A DNA stretch of 64,000 nucleotides. Source: Akebia trifoliata (Eukaryota > Streptophyta > Magnoliopsida > Ranunculales > Lardizabalaceae). Position 1 is the stretch's first letter; each line of letters starts with the position of its first letter. The notes beneath the pieces are model-generated. The model searched no databases. It was not told the origin of the DNA and saw only the letters and a program-made list of their open reading frames with translations. Below are positions 12,132-26,100 of the stretch, in pieces. The DNA lies in NCBI GenBank assembly GCA_017979445.1, contig CM030711.1, positions 38,804,757 through 38,868,756 on the forward strand, in the 5' to 3' direction. The position numbers and the translations under genes are program-made.

Positions 12132-12756
12132 CTAAGCCGTAGACTCTGATGATGGGCTTTGCCCATTCCTTGATGCTGGATTTCCCAAAATGCCTCCTCG
12201 TCCGCCACGCTGATGGAAACCATTCCCCCTCGGTCTGTTGTAGTCCCTGTCACCCCCATCTTGCCCACTTCCCCTGCTAAAATTCCGAGCACCAAAACGG
12301 CCCCTTTGGGCTTCTGTCTGGTACCCAACCCTTCCTCTACCGCCTCCTCTTCCTCCTGTCCAAAACCAACAATCCAATGTTAAAATTCACGAGGATACTG
12401 TCAATGTACATATACAATATGACTGTGAAGGCTCCAGTCTAATTTGGTTATCAACAACTTATCTTTTATGAGAACATTTTGGTTGTCGGAGGCTCAAGGA
12501 AAATTTTAGGGTTTTTTCTTAAAAAAACAGTGGATGATCAATGATTTTTTTATTATCAGATCACCAGAGAGAGGAGAATCACAAGCGTAAACAGTGCTCA
12601 GACCAAAAATTATCTCGTAACGTTTGGTAATTAGGATTTCATCTCAAGCTGAAAGACCCCCAACCAAGAAGCAGTGAACTACAACAAGGTGTTCAAGCCC
12701 AATGGCATACTCCTGCAGCTCCCTCCATCAAGGCACAAGGAATAGTCTATGTGTGC

Positions 12757-12787
<31 letters not shown>

Positions 12788-14063
12788 AAAAGGTTGCATG
12801 CACCTCCCTCCAAGACACAAGGAATATTGTGTGTGTGTGTGTGTGTGTGGTGTGTGTGTGTGTGTGTGTGAGTTAGTGAGTGAGTGAGTGAGAGAGAGAG
12901 AGAGAGAGGAGAAGGTTGCATGTGCAATGATGAAACTAATTCTCCCACACCTCCCTCCATCAAGGCACAAGGAATATTGTGCGTGTGTTGAGAGAGAGAG
13001 GATCAAGGTTGCACATGCAATAACGAAATAAATAGAATTGTGGAGGATTAAGGATAAGAGGGAACATACTTCCACCACGAAATGTGCTGGGGCCACTTGT
13101 CCTCCGCTCTTCAATGTGCACTTGTCGTCCACCAAGCTGAATTGGAGAAGCCTACAGAGAAACAAAATTAAGTCACACCAGGCTGCACACAAAAAAGGGC
13201 AAAACAAGCAAGAAAAGTGGCAACTGCATCTTCAAGATTTACTTGATGGAAAGGGAGTTTTATATATCAAGTTCAAGGGGCCAATTTTAGCCAGAAAATA
13301 TAATGGAAATATTGAAAATGGAGAAATTAAAGAAAATCACCCCATCATCCAAGGAGACAATCTGCATTTTATTTAATTTAGGGGGCATAAAGGTTTGTCT
13401 AAGATGCAAATGATCACCTTTACAGCAGAATGCATCTATCCTTCAAATTTTGGATTTACCACCTTAGGAAATACAAAACCAAATGAGATCGTAGGGAGAA
13501 GTCAAACCTTGATTGCATTTTGAACGCTAAGGGCATCTTCGAATTCGACAAATGCAAAGCAAATACTAATTTCCTGCACATTGAAGTCAATCCATTGACA
13601 TTAAATACCAAGCTAGCTTCTTTCAAGATAGAAACCAGTATTTTTGAAAACTTAACCGATCAGTTAAACCATGAAATGACAGGACAACAGTTCATCAATT
13701 CAACGGTCCGTTTACAATAAATAAATAAATAATTGACATGTTTGAAATTTTAACATCACTGGTCAAAAGATTTCCAAATTCAACTAAGCAAACCAAACTA
13801 TATAATAAAGGACATGCCAATCATAGAATTGTTGCCATGAAGGACATGTATTGGCACAGACTGCATCTAACACACATTCCAAATGTAAGGCATCACCTTT
13901 TATTTTAATAATTTTCTATTGAAAAATGATTGTAATCCAGCCTCTACAATAATTTATCAAGAAGTTGAACATAACACTAGTTTTATAGTAGAAATCTACT
14001 TTTATTATGCTGTACACAGATGGTTTCTTTTACTTAGATATACTTCTTTCCAGTTTTATTAAA

Positions 14064-14117
<54 letters not shown>

Positions 14118-17100
14118 CTGAGATAAATATAATTTTATAATGCATTACAAGCATGTCTCACATTTTGGGCTTCTCAAAGGTGTCATCTCAGACACCTTGT
14201 ACCCAAGCTAGGCACCAACACAGGTGTATGTGTCCTGCCACACAGGTTCAAAAGTTTTTATGATTAATAATTGATTTTGAATAAAATCTTGAGTATCGTT
14301 CATCTGGGAAGTTTTGTGGCCAGTTTACAGGTTGAACTGGCCATGGCCAAGTTGGTATGGATCTTTCAAATACTCGCAAAAACAAAGACAAGAAGAAAAA
14401 GGATGGCAAGTGAATGGACCTTGCGATTCCTGATGACCACTCCATCAGGCTTGATTCTACCAAATTTCTTGAACTCCTGTTCGATTTCAGAAGTTGAAAT
14501 AGTAGATGGCAAATTTTTCACGTAGACAGATCTTCCTTCACCTGGCAAGAACGAATTAAGAAGATCCAATATTCAGCAGAATGCTCGTCCATCTTCAATG
14601 TAAAAGTCCAATGAAGGCAAATATTTTTTCAACCATAACAAAGACAAATTTTTCCAGAAAAATAACAATACTTCTAAAATCTGAATGTTTAAAACTAAAT
14701 TCTTCTAACTTATTCCAATGAAATAGTTCAAGGAAAGTTGACCTTCTTCTTCAACTGCTGTAATTTCGTCCACTGTTTCTGCACCAGATCCCATTGATAA
14801 TGCAGGAAAAGATTGCTGAGAAGCAGGTGGTGGTGGTGGTACCTGATGCCACTCTGAAGTGGGCAGAGAACTTCTGTTCATCGATGGTTGAGGAGCAATT
14901 GATGATGCCGATTGCCCCTTAGCAACGCGTAGCTTCAAAATCACGACATTTAAAATGTTAAAGAAAAAAAAGGGAGAGAAAAGAAGACCCGTGTACAAAA
15001 GATAGCAAACATAATTACTAAAAAGAAGCAGTGCATACAATAGAAGCATAAGTGTGCTTTGGCGGTTCTCCAACAGGTTCATCGACAGGGACAGGAGGAG
15101 AGGAGTCTTGCAGAGTGTTCATTGAACTTGGAAATATAGTTGTTGACTCTTCAATGGGAATTTCTTCCACTATGTCATCAGCCTCTGGGACTTGCTGCTG
15201 TGGTTCCTCTGGAAGACTGTACTTGTCGACTGCATCATCTTCTTCTTCCACATGAACGGAAGCCACGAACTCCCTGGCCTGAGTTTCTCCGCCATGCACG
15301 TAATCCGAAACTGCAAAAGCCATTATTTTTGTCCAGCCATGAAACCTTGATATGCAAACTATTTGCCAAATATCAAAAGTTTATAAGTTTTCTAGAAATC
15401 AAAAATTAAGTTTTTAGTTCCCATGCAGAAGCATAACCATAATAAACAAATAAATATTATATATACATGAAAACCATATTTTGCCTCCTCAGAATTTCCC
15501 TGATTTGTGGTTGTATGGCCTTAGCTTCTGTCCTTCCCTGGTTAATCGGATTTGCAGGGTTTAGTTGGAATTGGTTGGACAGGGATGGGGATAACGCTGC
15601 TGCCATGCTTCTGAGTGAATCTGAGACTAGACAAGGTCAGGGTCCTGTATCATGATGATATTTATACAATGACATTTTTGGCTCTGAAAAAGGAGGGTCT
15701 TCCACACCAGCAGTGCCTAGGAGCCTGTGAGGTAGGGGGTAAGGCATTGGCTGCGGACAGCACACCCAGTTGCTAAGATGGATGGGGAGTTTGTATAGGT
15801 GCTAGCAGATAGGTTGTATCGGCCTTTCTGTGGGTCTCTCCCCTTCACTAATAAGGGAGACAATTCTAGCTTGATTTTCAAACAATCCTATAGCCAGCAA
15901 GAAAGAGTTAGGCCCCATTTTCAAGAAAAGGTTTGCTCCCAAATTGTCCCAATCCGGCGTGGATTGTCCATTGTTATCCAATGATGTAGTGCATGCTCTG
16001 AGAAACTGCATGGGGATCTTGGGTATAAGGAAGCAGGTTATGGATTCGCAATTGGATTCCACGGGGTCTATGTCACACCCTCGCTAGTGCGCTACTGGTG
16101 GGACTTAGTAGTCAATCGGGCACGTGTGCGGCACAAGGCTGGGTTCGTGGCTGCAGAGTGGAATAGCAGGGAGGGGATGATGAAGTTAGTCCCACGTCAA
16201 CTAGGGAACGTTCGAGATTCAAGGTTATAGGTAATCCAACTCCCTTACCTTGTAACAATGTGTTTTAAAGCTATGAGGGAATACCCAAAACAAACAATAT
16301 TGTTGCTTGGTCAAGGGTGGGGGCATTACAAATGGTATCAGAGCTAAGGATGGCTCGTCTATTAAGTGCAAAGTGTTGTCACATCATCTCCAATGTGCTA
16401 CTGGCTGGACTCGTAGTCGATCGGGCACATGTGGTTGGGCTCATGGTTGCGGGGTGGAAGAGCAAGGAAGGGGTGAAGTTGACTCCCACATCGACCAGGG
16501 AACGTTCGAGATTCTAAGCTACAGGTAGTCCAACTCTCTTACCTTGTAACAACATATTTTAAAGTCGTAAGGGAAACCCAACCAGACAATATTGTTACCT
16601 GATCAAGGGTGGGGGCGTTACAGCCCATCAATGGTCCTGAGGTAAATGTCAACGTGAAATGTAAGTCATGGTTGATCAAAGAAGCTCAAAGTCTTGGAAG
16701 GGATTTGAATGAATTCCTAAAACCGACAGGAACCAGAAGGAATGGGCATAATACCTCAATTAATCAATGGCAGAAAAAATATTTTCTTGGAATGTTAAGA
16801 GGTTTGAATGATGTCAATGACAAAATCAAAAAAGTCATATATTGTGGTTCTTCATAAATCAAGATGGAATTCATGAATGAAATACTGGCCAAGGAGTTAC
16901 GGAGATCCTTGTATATATATAGTATCAAGGTGGCCAAGGGAACCATTATTGTGGGATAAGTAAGTTCATTGATGTTGAGGATGAGTTCGTAGGGGCTTTC
17001 TCAGTGGCAAACTTGTGTAGGTGAGCTGAGAGGACTTTCCATGGGTATTCTCTAGCATTTATTTCCCGACAATGAACAAGTATCGTGAAAATTTCTGGGA

Positions 17101-20100
17101 GGAGCCTATCTAGGTATATTTGGGATCAGCACTAGTGCTTGGGTGAACAATTTAATGTCATACAATTCTATTTTGAAAAGAAAGATGGATCCGGTGTAAC
17201 TAGGAATACGAGAAATTTTGAGGAGTTTGTTAGTCGTAATCTGTTGATGGATATCCCCCTTGGGAAATTCCTTCACATGATCAAACAATAAGGATGTCCC
17301 TACCCTCAATAGGCTGATTATATATATATATACATATGATTTTTGCATATTGAGCAGAGCACCTTAGTTAGATAGTCCAATCTACAATGCCTTGTTAAAT
17401 TCCCCCATTATTCATAAAGATAGAATGGTTAAATGTCATCCCATCCCCCCTTTCGCTTTGAGAATATGTGGCTCACGCATCATAACTTCATAGAGAACAT
17501 TCATGGATGGTTGAATGTGCTACCTGTTACAGCCTACAGGTAGACCAAAGTTCATTTTCCTTTAGAAGTTTATATAGCTTTAACGGAGAAACTCAAAATA
17601 TAGAATAAGAAGTCTTTGAGCAAGACTGAGTCAAACAAACAGCATTTGCTGGAAGCGATTGGAAGGCTTGATGGGAAAGAGGAAGGTGAGAGTTTGTTGA
17701 TGGAAGAAAAAGGCGAAAAGGTTTAATCTGAAGGTAATTACAAATGGTTGTAGAAAAATTAAGAAAATCAGTTGGAGGTGAAAATCTAGAGTCGGATGGC
17801 TCAAGAGGGTGAAAATAACACAAGTTTTCCATTGAATGGCCAATAGTCACAAAAGATCAAATTTCATGTATTAAGTTGAAGGTCAATAAGACCTGGTTGA
17901 ATGGCGAAGTCACTATCAGTAAAGGAGGGGTTGAGTTTTAAGGAAGTTGTATTCAATAAATCATGAGAACTACCCAACTCTAGATAATCTCGAATTTGAT
18001 GAGACCTCTGGGAATAAAAGGTTTGGCTTGGAAGTTTATATGATGAAGCTGAAGTGTTTCAAACAATTAAATGAACAATGAGAAATCCCGTAGGCCAAAT
18101 GGCTTCTCAATCTTCAAAGCCTATTGGGAGACAATTAAGGCTGGTCTGATGTTTGTGGTCAAGAATTTTCAGGATAATGGGTACTTTGGATTATTGTTCC
18201 AATAGCACCTTCGTGATGCAATTCCTAAGAAGCTTGGAGCCAAAGATATTTCTAATTTGAGACCGATTAGTTTACTTGATGCTTCCTACTAAATAATCTC
18301 AAAGCTGATATCTTCAAGGTTTAAAGTAATTATGTCACTTATGATTGGCCCTCATCAAGGGACCTTTATTATGGATAGACAAGTTTTGGAAGGAGTCTTG
18401 ATTACCAATAAATAATGTATTGATTTTACAGTAATTATGTGACCCGTGTGGAATAGTCTTATTTCTCTTCCATATGAATTGGTGCTTCCATAAGTCAGTC
18501 TACTCTTTGTTTGAGAGTTGGCACCCCTAATTTTTCTAATGCTGTGGATTTTAGCTCCTATTGTCATTTGTTGGGGCATCTAGAAGGAAAGGGAGAACGT
18601 ATGTTTTCAAGGGGCGGGAGCATTATCTTCAGAAGATGATATTTCTTCAACCTCTCCCACATGTTTGTAGGAATCTTGTCGTCGTATTTTCTAAAGTCTT
18701 TTAGTTGCTTGAACCAGGCAGGTATCATTACGGGATTCCTTTTGTTTATTGGTACGAAATCTTTGAGTTCAAAAGGGTTTTTCCGAAGAATTCATTTTTA
18801 TGTGGGAAATGGTATGCTGGCTTTTGTTGTTGCTGAATCTTGTTTTCCTTTCTCTTCTTGTATCTTGTTTTCCTTCTCTCATCTTTGTTTTCTATTGTGG
18901 TAGGTTGGTTGGGTCAACCGCTTTCTTCCTTTTCTAAGAAATTTACACCAATCAAATAAATAAATAAATAATCATTAACCAGAAAATGAATGTCATCTCC
19001 ACTACTATAGAAGTTTGACAACTATTATAAGCGAATATTAATCGCAACTAACAGGGTTTTCTTCATAATTTTGAACTTTGATCTATTTACAATTAAACCT
19101 ACGTTATATGCAAACTAAGTGGTGGAAAGATCAAACATTTGCTGCCTTATTGTATCGTGGCTTGACAGATCTACACTCTTTTTTTTTCCTCGTAATAGGG
19201 GGATGTTAGCATTCTCCATAAAATTATTTCATGAAAATAACTTTGAAAGGCGTTTTTAATTTTTTATATTATTGATAAGTAAAATCTCATTTAACGGAGG
19301 TTGAGGAAACCGAAAAGGTATTATAGATTTTTCTTTTAGAGCATAAAATAAGGGTATCTTGGTCCTTGGGCAATAAATGTTTTTACAAAAATTTCATTGC
19401 AATAAACACTTGTACAAAAATGCCATTAAAGTTTTTTCTATTTGCAAAAATAGCAATGTACAAGGATGAAAATACCTTACTTTATGCACTAAAAGAAATA
19501 ATAACAAGTACCTTTAAGGGTATTTTCAAAAAATGGAAGTTGTGGAGAATGCTAACATCTCCATGAAGCATAGGACATTAGAATTCACCATGCATCCCCA
19601 TATATATACAGATGTCGGCTTTGTTTGGTACATGGTTCAGTAAAGTGCTTAAACTAGAGGGGAGATTCATTGGGGGAAGCTAACTTTTGCAATTTGCTAG
19701 AGTATTTTGTGAAAAAGGAAACAAAAGGACCTTTGAGGGTATCAAGGAAACATCACATCAGCTAATATGTTCTTCAGATCTAAGCTCTGGGCAATATTGT
19801 TTGAGGACATTGTATTCAAAAGGGACTCAATGATGAATGTGGTTAGCTAAGTGTTTTACCTTTGTCGGCTTGTTAAGTTTGTGTAGCAACCAGTTTTCTT
19901 GGCGATTGTGGTGTGGTTTTCTTTTCGTGTATTGTTCGTACTAGCCTCCCTGGTACCTCGGCCTCTTGGGAGTTTTTCTTTGTAGAAAGCTTTTCTTGGT
20001 TGTTTGTATTGAAATATCTTATATTTGTCCACAAAACAAAATAATAATAATAATAATAATAAAGCACAAAAGATATCATATTAGAGAGAAATATCACTTC

Positions 20101-23100
20101 CAAGAAAAATATAAGCAGAAAAAGAAGATGATGACAGCAAAGAGAAGTATCTTTCACCAGGAAAAATGTCTTTCCTTTTCTTTATGTAGTCCTATAGTTA
20201 TTTATAGTTTTATACAACTTCGGTAAATTCCGTAGGTGCCGACTTGATAAGTTGGTAAAGCCTGTGAATGTTGATACCACCACCCAGGTTCAAAACCCAC
20301 CTTCCACCACTAATTACCGACCACTAACCCAATTTTCCCTTTCCCCGTTTAATAATAATAATAAATAAATAAAAATAATAAATATAGGGTAGCATTCGGC
20401 AGCCAACTTTAGGGAGCCAAAATTTGTCTTATATGGCTTAAAAGTTTCAAATTGGGCTAATTTTTTGTGAGGATGGCCCCTATCATGAGGAGATCATCCT
20501 CAGAAGAAATCAGCCCAATCCAAAACTTCTAACCCCATCAAAAGTGGTTTACAAATTAACGGTAAAAAATCGACAGTCCACAATTCTAAACCCCTTTTGA
20601 TGGGGTTAGAAGTTTCAGATTGGGCTGATTTTATGTGAGGATGATCTCCTCACCATAGAGATCATCCTCACAAAGATCAGCTCATTCCAAAATTTCTAAC
20701 CCATATAGGACAAAGACGTTGGCGACCCATATATATATAAATGAAGTTCAGATTATGGAAATTTAAATGAAGTTCAGATTACCTGGCGATGAAAGAGGGT
20801 TGGATGCATTTAATGGAGAATCCAAATGGGTATGAGCTAATATGGCCGCCGGATGCTGGTGAATCTGTTCCTCGTCAAGGAACTGAAAAATATCATTGAG
20901 AACAAAGTAGCCTTTCTCCTGTGGAGCAAGGAAAAAGGCCTGCGCAAATTTCCTCCTTGCGCTGCTGTCCTTGGTTTGCAAAGAACCCGAAACCATCACA
21001 AGAACACCTCTATTCCAAGAATCCAGAGCATGTAATGCCTTGATCTCAATTCCGGTAAAATTAAGTGACATTACAAGTGAATGAATTTGCTGCAACAAAG
21101 AATCCACGACTTCATCAATAACAAATACAATGCACAAACTATAAGTTGATATCAAATTACAGTTGGTTACCCAAGCATGCATGAAGAATAATTAAACAGA
21201 CAGAAACTTGAATGGAATACATTTCAATAGATTGTCTATTAGATTATGTTGTACAATCATATGAAATTGCTAAAAACACTCATGGTGAGCAGTAATAGTC
21301 ATTTAAGTTCATGTCAGTGAGATATTGACATTGATTGCTAAGGCGACAATCCTCTAAAATTAATAGGACACTGATGATAATTTGATGTCGAATTTGATCT
21401 GACACCTCAACAACGGTCTTGATGCTGGAACCGAGAAAAGAAGGCATATATCAATATGTAACCCAACTGTAGGCCCATAAAAAGCCCACAATTAGTCCAT
21501 TTGATGGTTCAATTCCTGTGGACCCCATACAGTGAGCTCTGGGGCACACTTCTTCTTCCACAGGTCCATTTTAATTGCAGGTGTTACTTTCACAACAGTT
21601 CCAATTCGCTGTAGATTATGTACGCAACAAACCATTCACAGCAGTTTGGTTTATGTATCGAGCCATAAAGTGCCTCCACTTAAAGCCACCAATTCAAACC
21701 CATCACTCAAATCGTAAGCTAGGTGATGCACAAAACAATGAAAGATTTCTCTAAGCGTGTAGGCAAAAAATAAAACCAAGAAATAAACCAGAAAAGCGAA
21801 AAAAGTAAATAATGTGAAATTCGCACAATATATATATAATAAAACTCAACTGCAGGGCCCACTTTTGTGGGGGACAAACTTCCATCCAGCTAGAATAAAC
21901 ATCCCATCCAACTACAATATTTGCAGGGCTCCAGAACTATTCCAAAATCTTAAATTTGAAGCCCCAACTCGAAACCTAACCCCCAGGCCCTAATTTCCAA
22001 TCTAAAAATACCCAGAAATCCTAAAAAACACTCAGATTTTTTTGCCTTTCCTCTTTTACTCCTTTAACCCACTTTCTTATTTTTCATCTTTTATCCCTTA
22101 ACCTCAAAAAAAAAATAATAATACCCCTAACTTCATTTTTTCCCCGCTTTTACCATCTTAATCCCAAAGAGGATGCATGTGCCCTGGGCATGGGCGAACT
22201 CTAGTATATATATATATATATATAAGAAATAGAACTCAGTGTCTCCAGTCTGAGCCTCATTGGACATTATTGGTCCAAACCAATGGATCAAAAAGCACAA
22301 GAAACAATTCTCTACACCAAAATAACACAATTCACAAATAGTCAAAACCAAATAACACAATATTAGTCCATCTCTACTTATAGACTAGCTAAGATAAATC
22401 CTAAAACCAATCAAACAGAATTCCTACTAAAGTAAAACTAATTTGAAAACTTCTAAAACTCCTAAAAAAATACTAACATTTTTAGCTGTTGAAGCGTGAG
22501 GCAAGGTGCTTGAGGTGCTAGACACAAAGCACGAAGTGTAAACACCACATGCATGATATTTTTAAATAATAATAAACAGAAATAAAATATTTGAAAATAG
22601 GAAAATGAGGCTAGCCACCACATATTCCCAAATTTTATGTTATAAATCCATTTAATTGAATTCCAAGTTTTAATCCCCTACACTAATAATAATATAAAAT
22701 AATAGTATTTTATATTTCAAAAATAAAAAATATTTTACATTTGAATAATTGAAAGTTTCTAAAGTAAACAATTATTTTACATTTTTTGTAAGAAAAAAAT
22801 ATAACTAGATATTACTTTCAATAACTTCCTCTACATAACAATAAATATGAAAAAAATTATTTATGAATCAAATCAATTAAATGATTTTCTACGCATATAT
22901 TACTACTACTTCGTATTCGCATATATTTCTAAGTGGTCCAATTGTGTTACACACCAACATTGAAAAAGAAATATAGGAAGAAATATATTATTTTTAAAAA
23001 ATAGGGAAAACACTTGAAAAATAAAGTGACGGATGTACCTCAATGTGAGAAGGTGCCTTTTGGTCTGAGGTGTACACTTCATTTTTGTTATGTTTTCATC

Positions 23101-26100
23101 CTTAGGCATTGAGGCATTTTTAATGAGCCTCAATCTGAGGTGTGCCTCAAGACGTAAGCCTCGCACACCTTTAAAAATACCAACTAATAACAATCATATT
23201 AACTAAAACTACTCTCCTAAACCTATAAAATTTCTAAGACTCCTTGTTTTATTTTCTAAAACTTCTTTAACCACTTCAAAATCATTAAATGTGACTTAGT
23301 ATGTTAAGAGTATAAGATTATGATGTATTATAAAAGGTCTATTGTAATAAACCAAATCATTATCTTAGATTGGGATTCACTTAATCCATTAGAATAGTGA
23401 GGATACTTATGCAACTACCTATTTTCTATTTAGTGTAATCTCACGGTATATCCTCTCTCTCTCAATTATTTAGTTTAATTAAAATCTAATCACGATACCA
23501 AAGTCATGACCCACACTCCATATAAAGATAATTGAGTTGCACAACCCAATCAAATGCTTTTGGTAGAGATGAAGACGGACCTGACCTAGTGAGCACCAGC
23601 TTTGTAGCACCCCTAGCTCACACTTGTAGTGTCCGCTATGGGGCGAAGCCCGCACAGCTTTAAAACGCACCCTATATGATAAGGTCAAACTTTTCCTTAT
23701 AGTCCAGGCTCCGAACGTCTAACTCGTCGATGTGGGACTAAATTCACAACTCCTCCTACCATTCCATCCAACACATAGGACGGCTCAACTTTGACCCCTC
23801 GGTCTCAACAGCCCTTTCCTTATCTTGGGTAGGAGCACCGGCAAGATCGTGACAAGCTCCGACAGACTCCAAAATGAATGGGTTTTGACGGTGATGGGCT
23901 TCACAAACAGGAGATCACCACCAGCAACACTAATTTTTCGGTGATACCAATTGTAATAGTAGCTTGTTCCTTATTAAAAAGAACATGCCACCACAGGACG
24001 GTATTAGAGACTCATATTATTATGTATTATAATAATGTATATTTTGATACACCAAATCATTATCCTAAATTAGGATTAGATTCAATTAGGATAGTTATGA
24101 AGCTAACAATTATTTCCTTATTTAATGTTCTCTCACATAAGATAATCTCTATCTCATCTATTTAGTCAAATTGAAACTTTATCAAGTATAAGTAATAAAT
24201 TTACTCAAATGTAAAAACATACTATAGATAGTAAAATAAATGATATGGTAGAATATCAAATTTGTTGTTAAGGAAAGGAGTTCACAGTTTAAGAGATCAT
24301 TTTGTCTTTGTTGTTTTTTTGGTATAACTCTTTCTTTGAAGATTTTCTTGTAAGATGGGAGAGGGTGTGTAACCTTGGAAAGGGGTAGTTTGTTTGTGTT
24401 GTTTGATTGCTTTCTTCGTTTGTATCCCTCTGGGTTGGTCATTTCAACCTCCCTTTTTTTATTGAAATTATCTTACAGGAAAAAAAAAATACTAAATATG
24501 TTGTTGCCTTATCATAAATGCCGTCTTTGATCTTTTTTGTCCAACACCTAGCATAAGCCTCTCTATTGAAAGACCAACTAGTGTTATACTTCATATTGCC
24601 ATGAAACAAATATACTTTCTACTTATCAAAAAAAAAAATATATATATATATATACTTCCAAAGAATATGTTGTATATGTGTCGTATCACCATTGGTTATT
24701 ACCATCTTAAGTGTATAAATGCCACATGCATACCATATTGATCCCATATCCTTGCCATATATGGGTATCATTGGTGAATTGAGACGATGCACCATGCTAA
24801 ATTAATGTATCGATCACCCTTGATTCAAAAGAAGAAAGTCTTCAAATCAAATCTTCATTGTAGTCAAACCTTCCTTGTATGCACAATAAATATGGTTGTT
24901 GGCTCACTTCAAGAAGTTTAAGAGGAGAAGGATACACACATCATTCTTAATCTGCTTCATCTCTTATGGTTTTCTAAAGCCATGATAACCACTCTTAATT
25001 GTTTCTACATGGTAACTTGATGTAGCTAATGAGTAATCTTCTAGTTCCATTTAAACTAGATCTATTTGGGAAAAACTATTTATTAACATCTTTTGATATT
25101 AGGTTGTTGCAGACCAACTCTTTATGGCCACAGAACCTTTATTTTGTAGTTGCTACATCTATGGTAATAAATGTGGGGAGCAAGGCTTCCTAAAGAACAC
25201 AAGTGTAACCCGTCCTAAAAATTAGGTGCACTTATTTGTTAGTGAAATGTTACCCAAAGAGCAAAAATGTAATTTGAAGAATAACGAACAGAGATTGGTT
25301 GATAATCGTATACAATTCTTCAGTATCCTCGGAGCTTTCGCAAGAATCAAGTGATCACTTCTTTCACCAACCGCAATACTAGCCACTCTTACTAAAATCC
25401 CAAAACCATCTTGAACATGATCGGCACTATTTATTTAATTAGATCACCTCCATGTTTGCTTCCAAGTTTATTCTTAGAATTTGGGAATTTGGATGCTGGT
25501 GTGGAATGCATCTTGCTTTAGAAAAATGTATTAAATATTTGGGATCGAATACTACATTGAACAGACGACACAACAAGAGTTTGAATATATGGAGTACTTG
25601 AGGCATATTCAACTCAAAAAGACAGAATGAGAAAAAGAAACCAGTGTTAGCTGTTACAGAGGATGAGAACACCATAAACCTAAGATCATGTGAACGAAGC
25701 AATGTAGATTGCAGTAAATGATTCCTTCCAAAAACACCAAATAGAAAATGAGAAGCAGAGAGATCCACATATACCTTGTAGATCCATTTATGATACATAA
25801 ATGGGAGAAACATCCAGAATCCTTTACTGAAGGTCGATTTAATTCAGTGAAATGAGCCAAAAATTCTCCAACCCTTTGTTATTTTCTTAAGGTTCAACTA
25901 TAGTGGGAATAATATTATACAAATACAATTAACAATTCATTATTCAAACCAGTCAGAATGACTCTGATCTAATTCATGGCCTATAAAAAGTAGAAGGCGA
26001 TATAGTGGGATCCTTACTGATGGAAAAGATTGTAACCATTCGTGACATTGTTTCTTTGGTCCGGACAAAGGAATCAACTTTGCTTCTCTATCAACTAATA

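Noticed and set aside
12679..13207. Minus-strand frames with Thr-His repeats
   Set aside because: They are translations of (GT)n/(GA)n in intron 8 of the G3BP-like gene.
15467..15655. Open frame of 62 codons with a hydrophobic N-terminus
   Set aside because: It lies in intron 3 next to LINE debris, has no conserved features, and reads opposite to the host gene.
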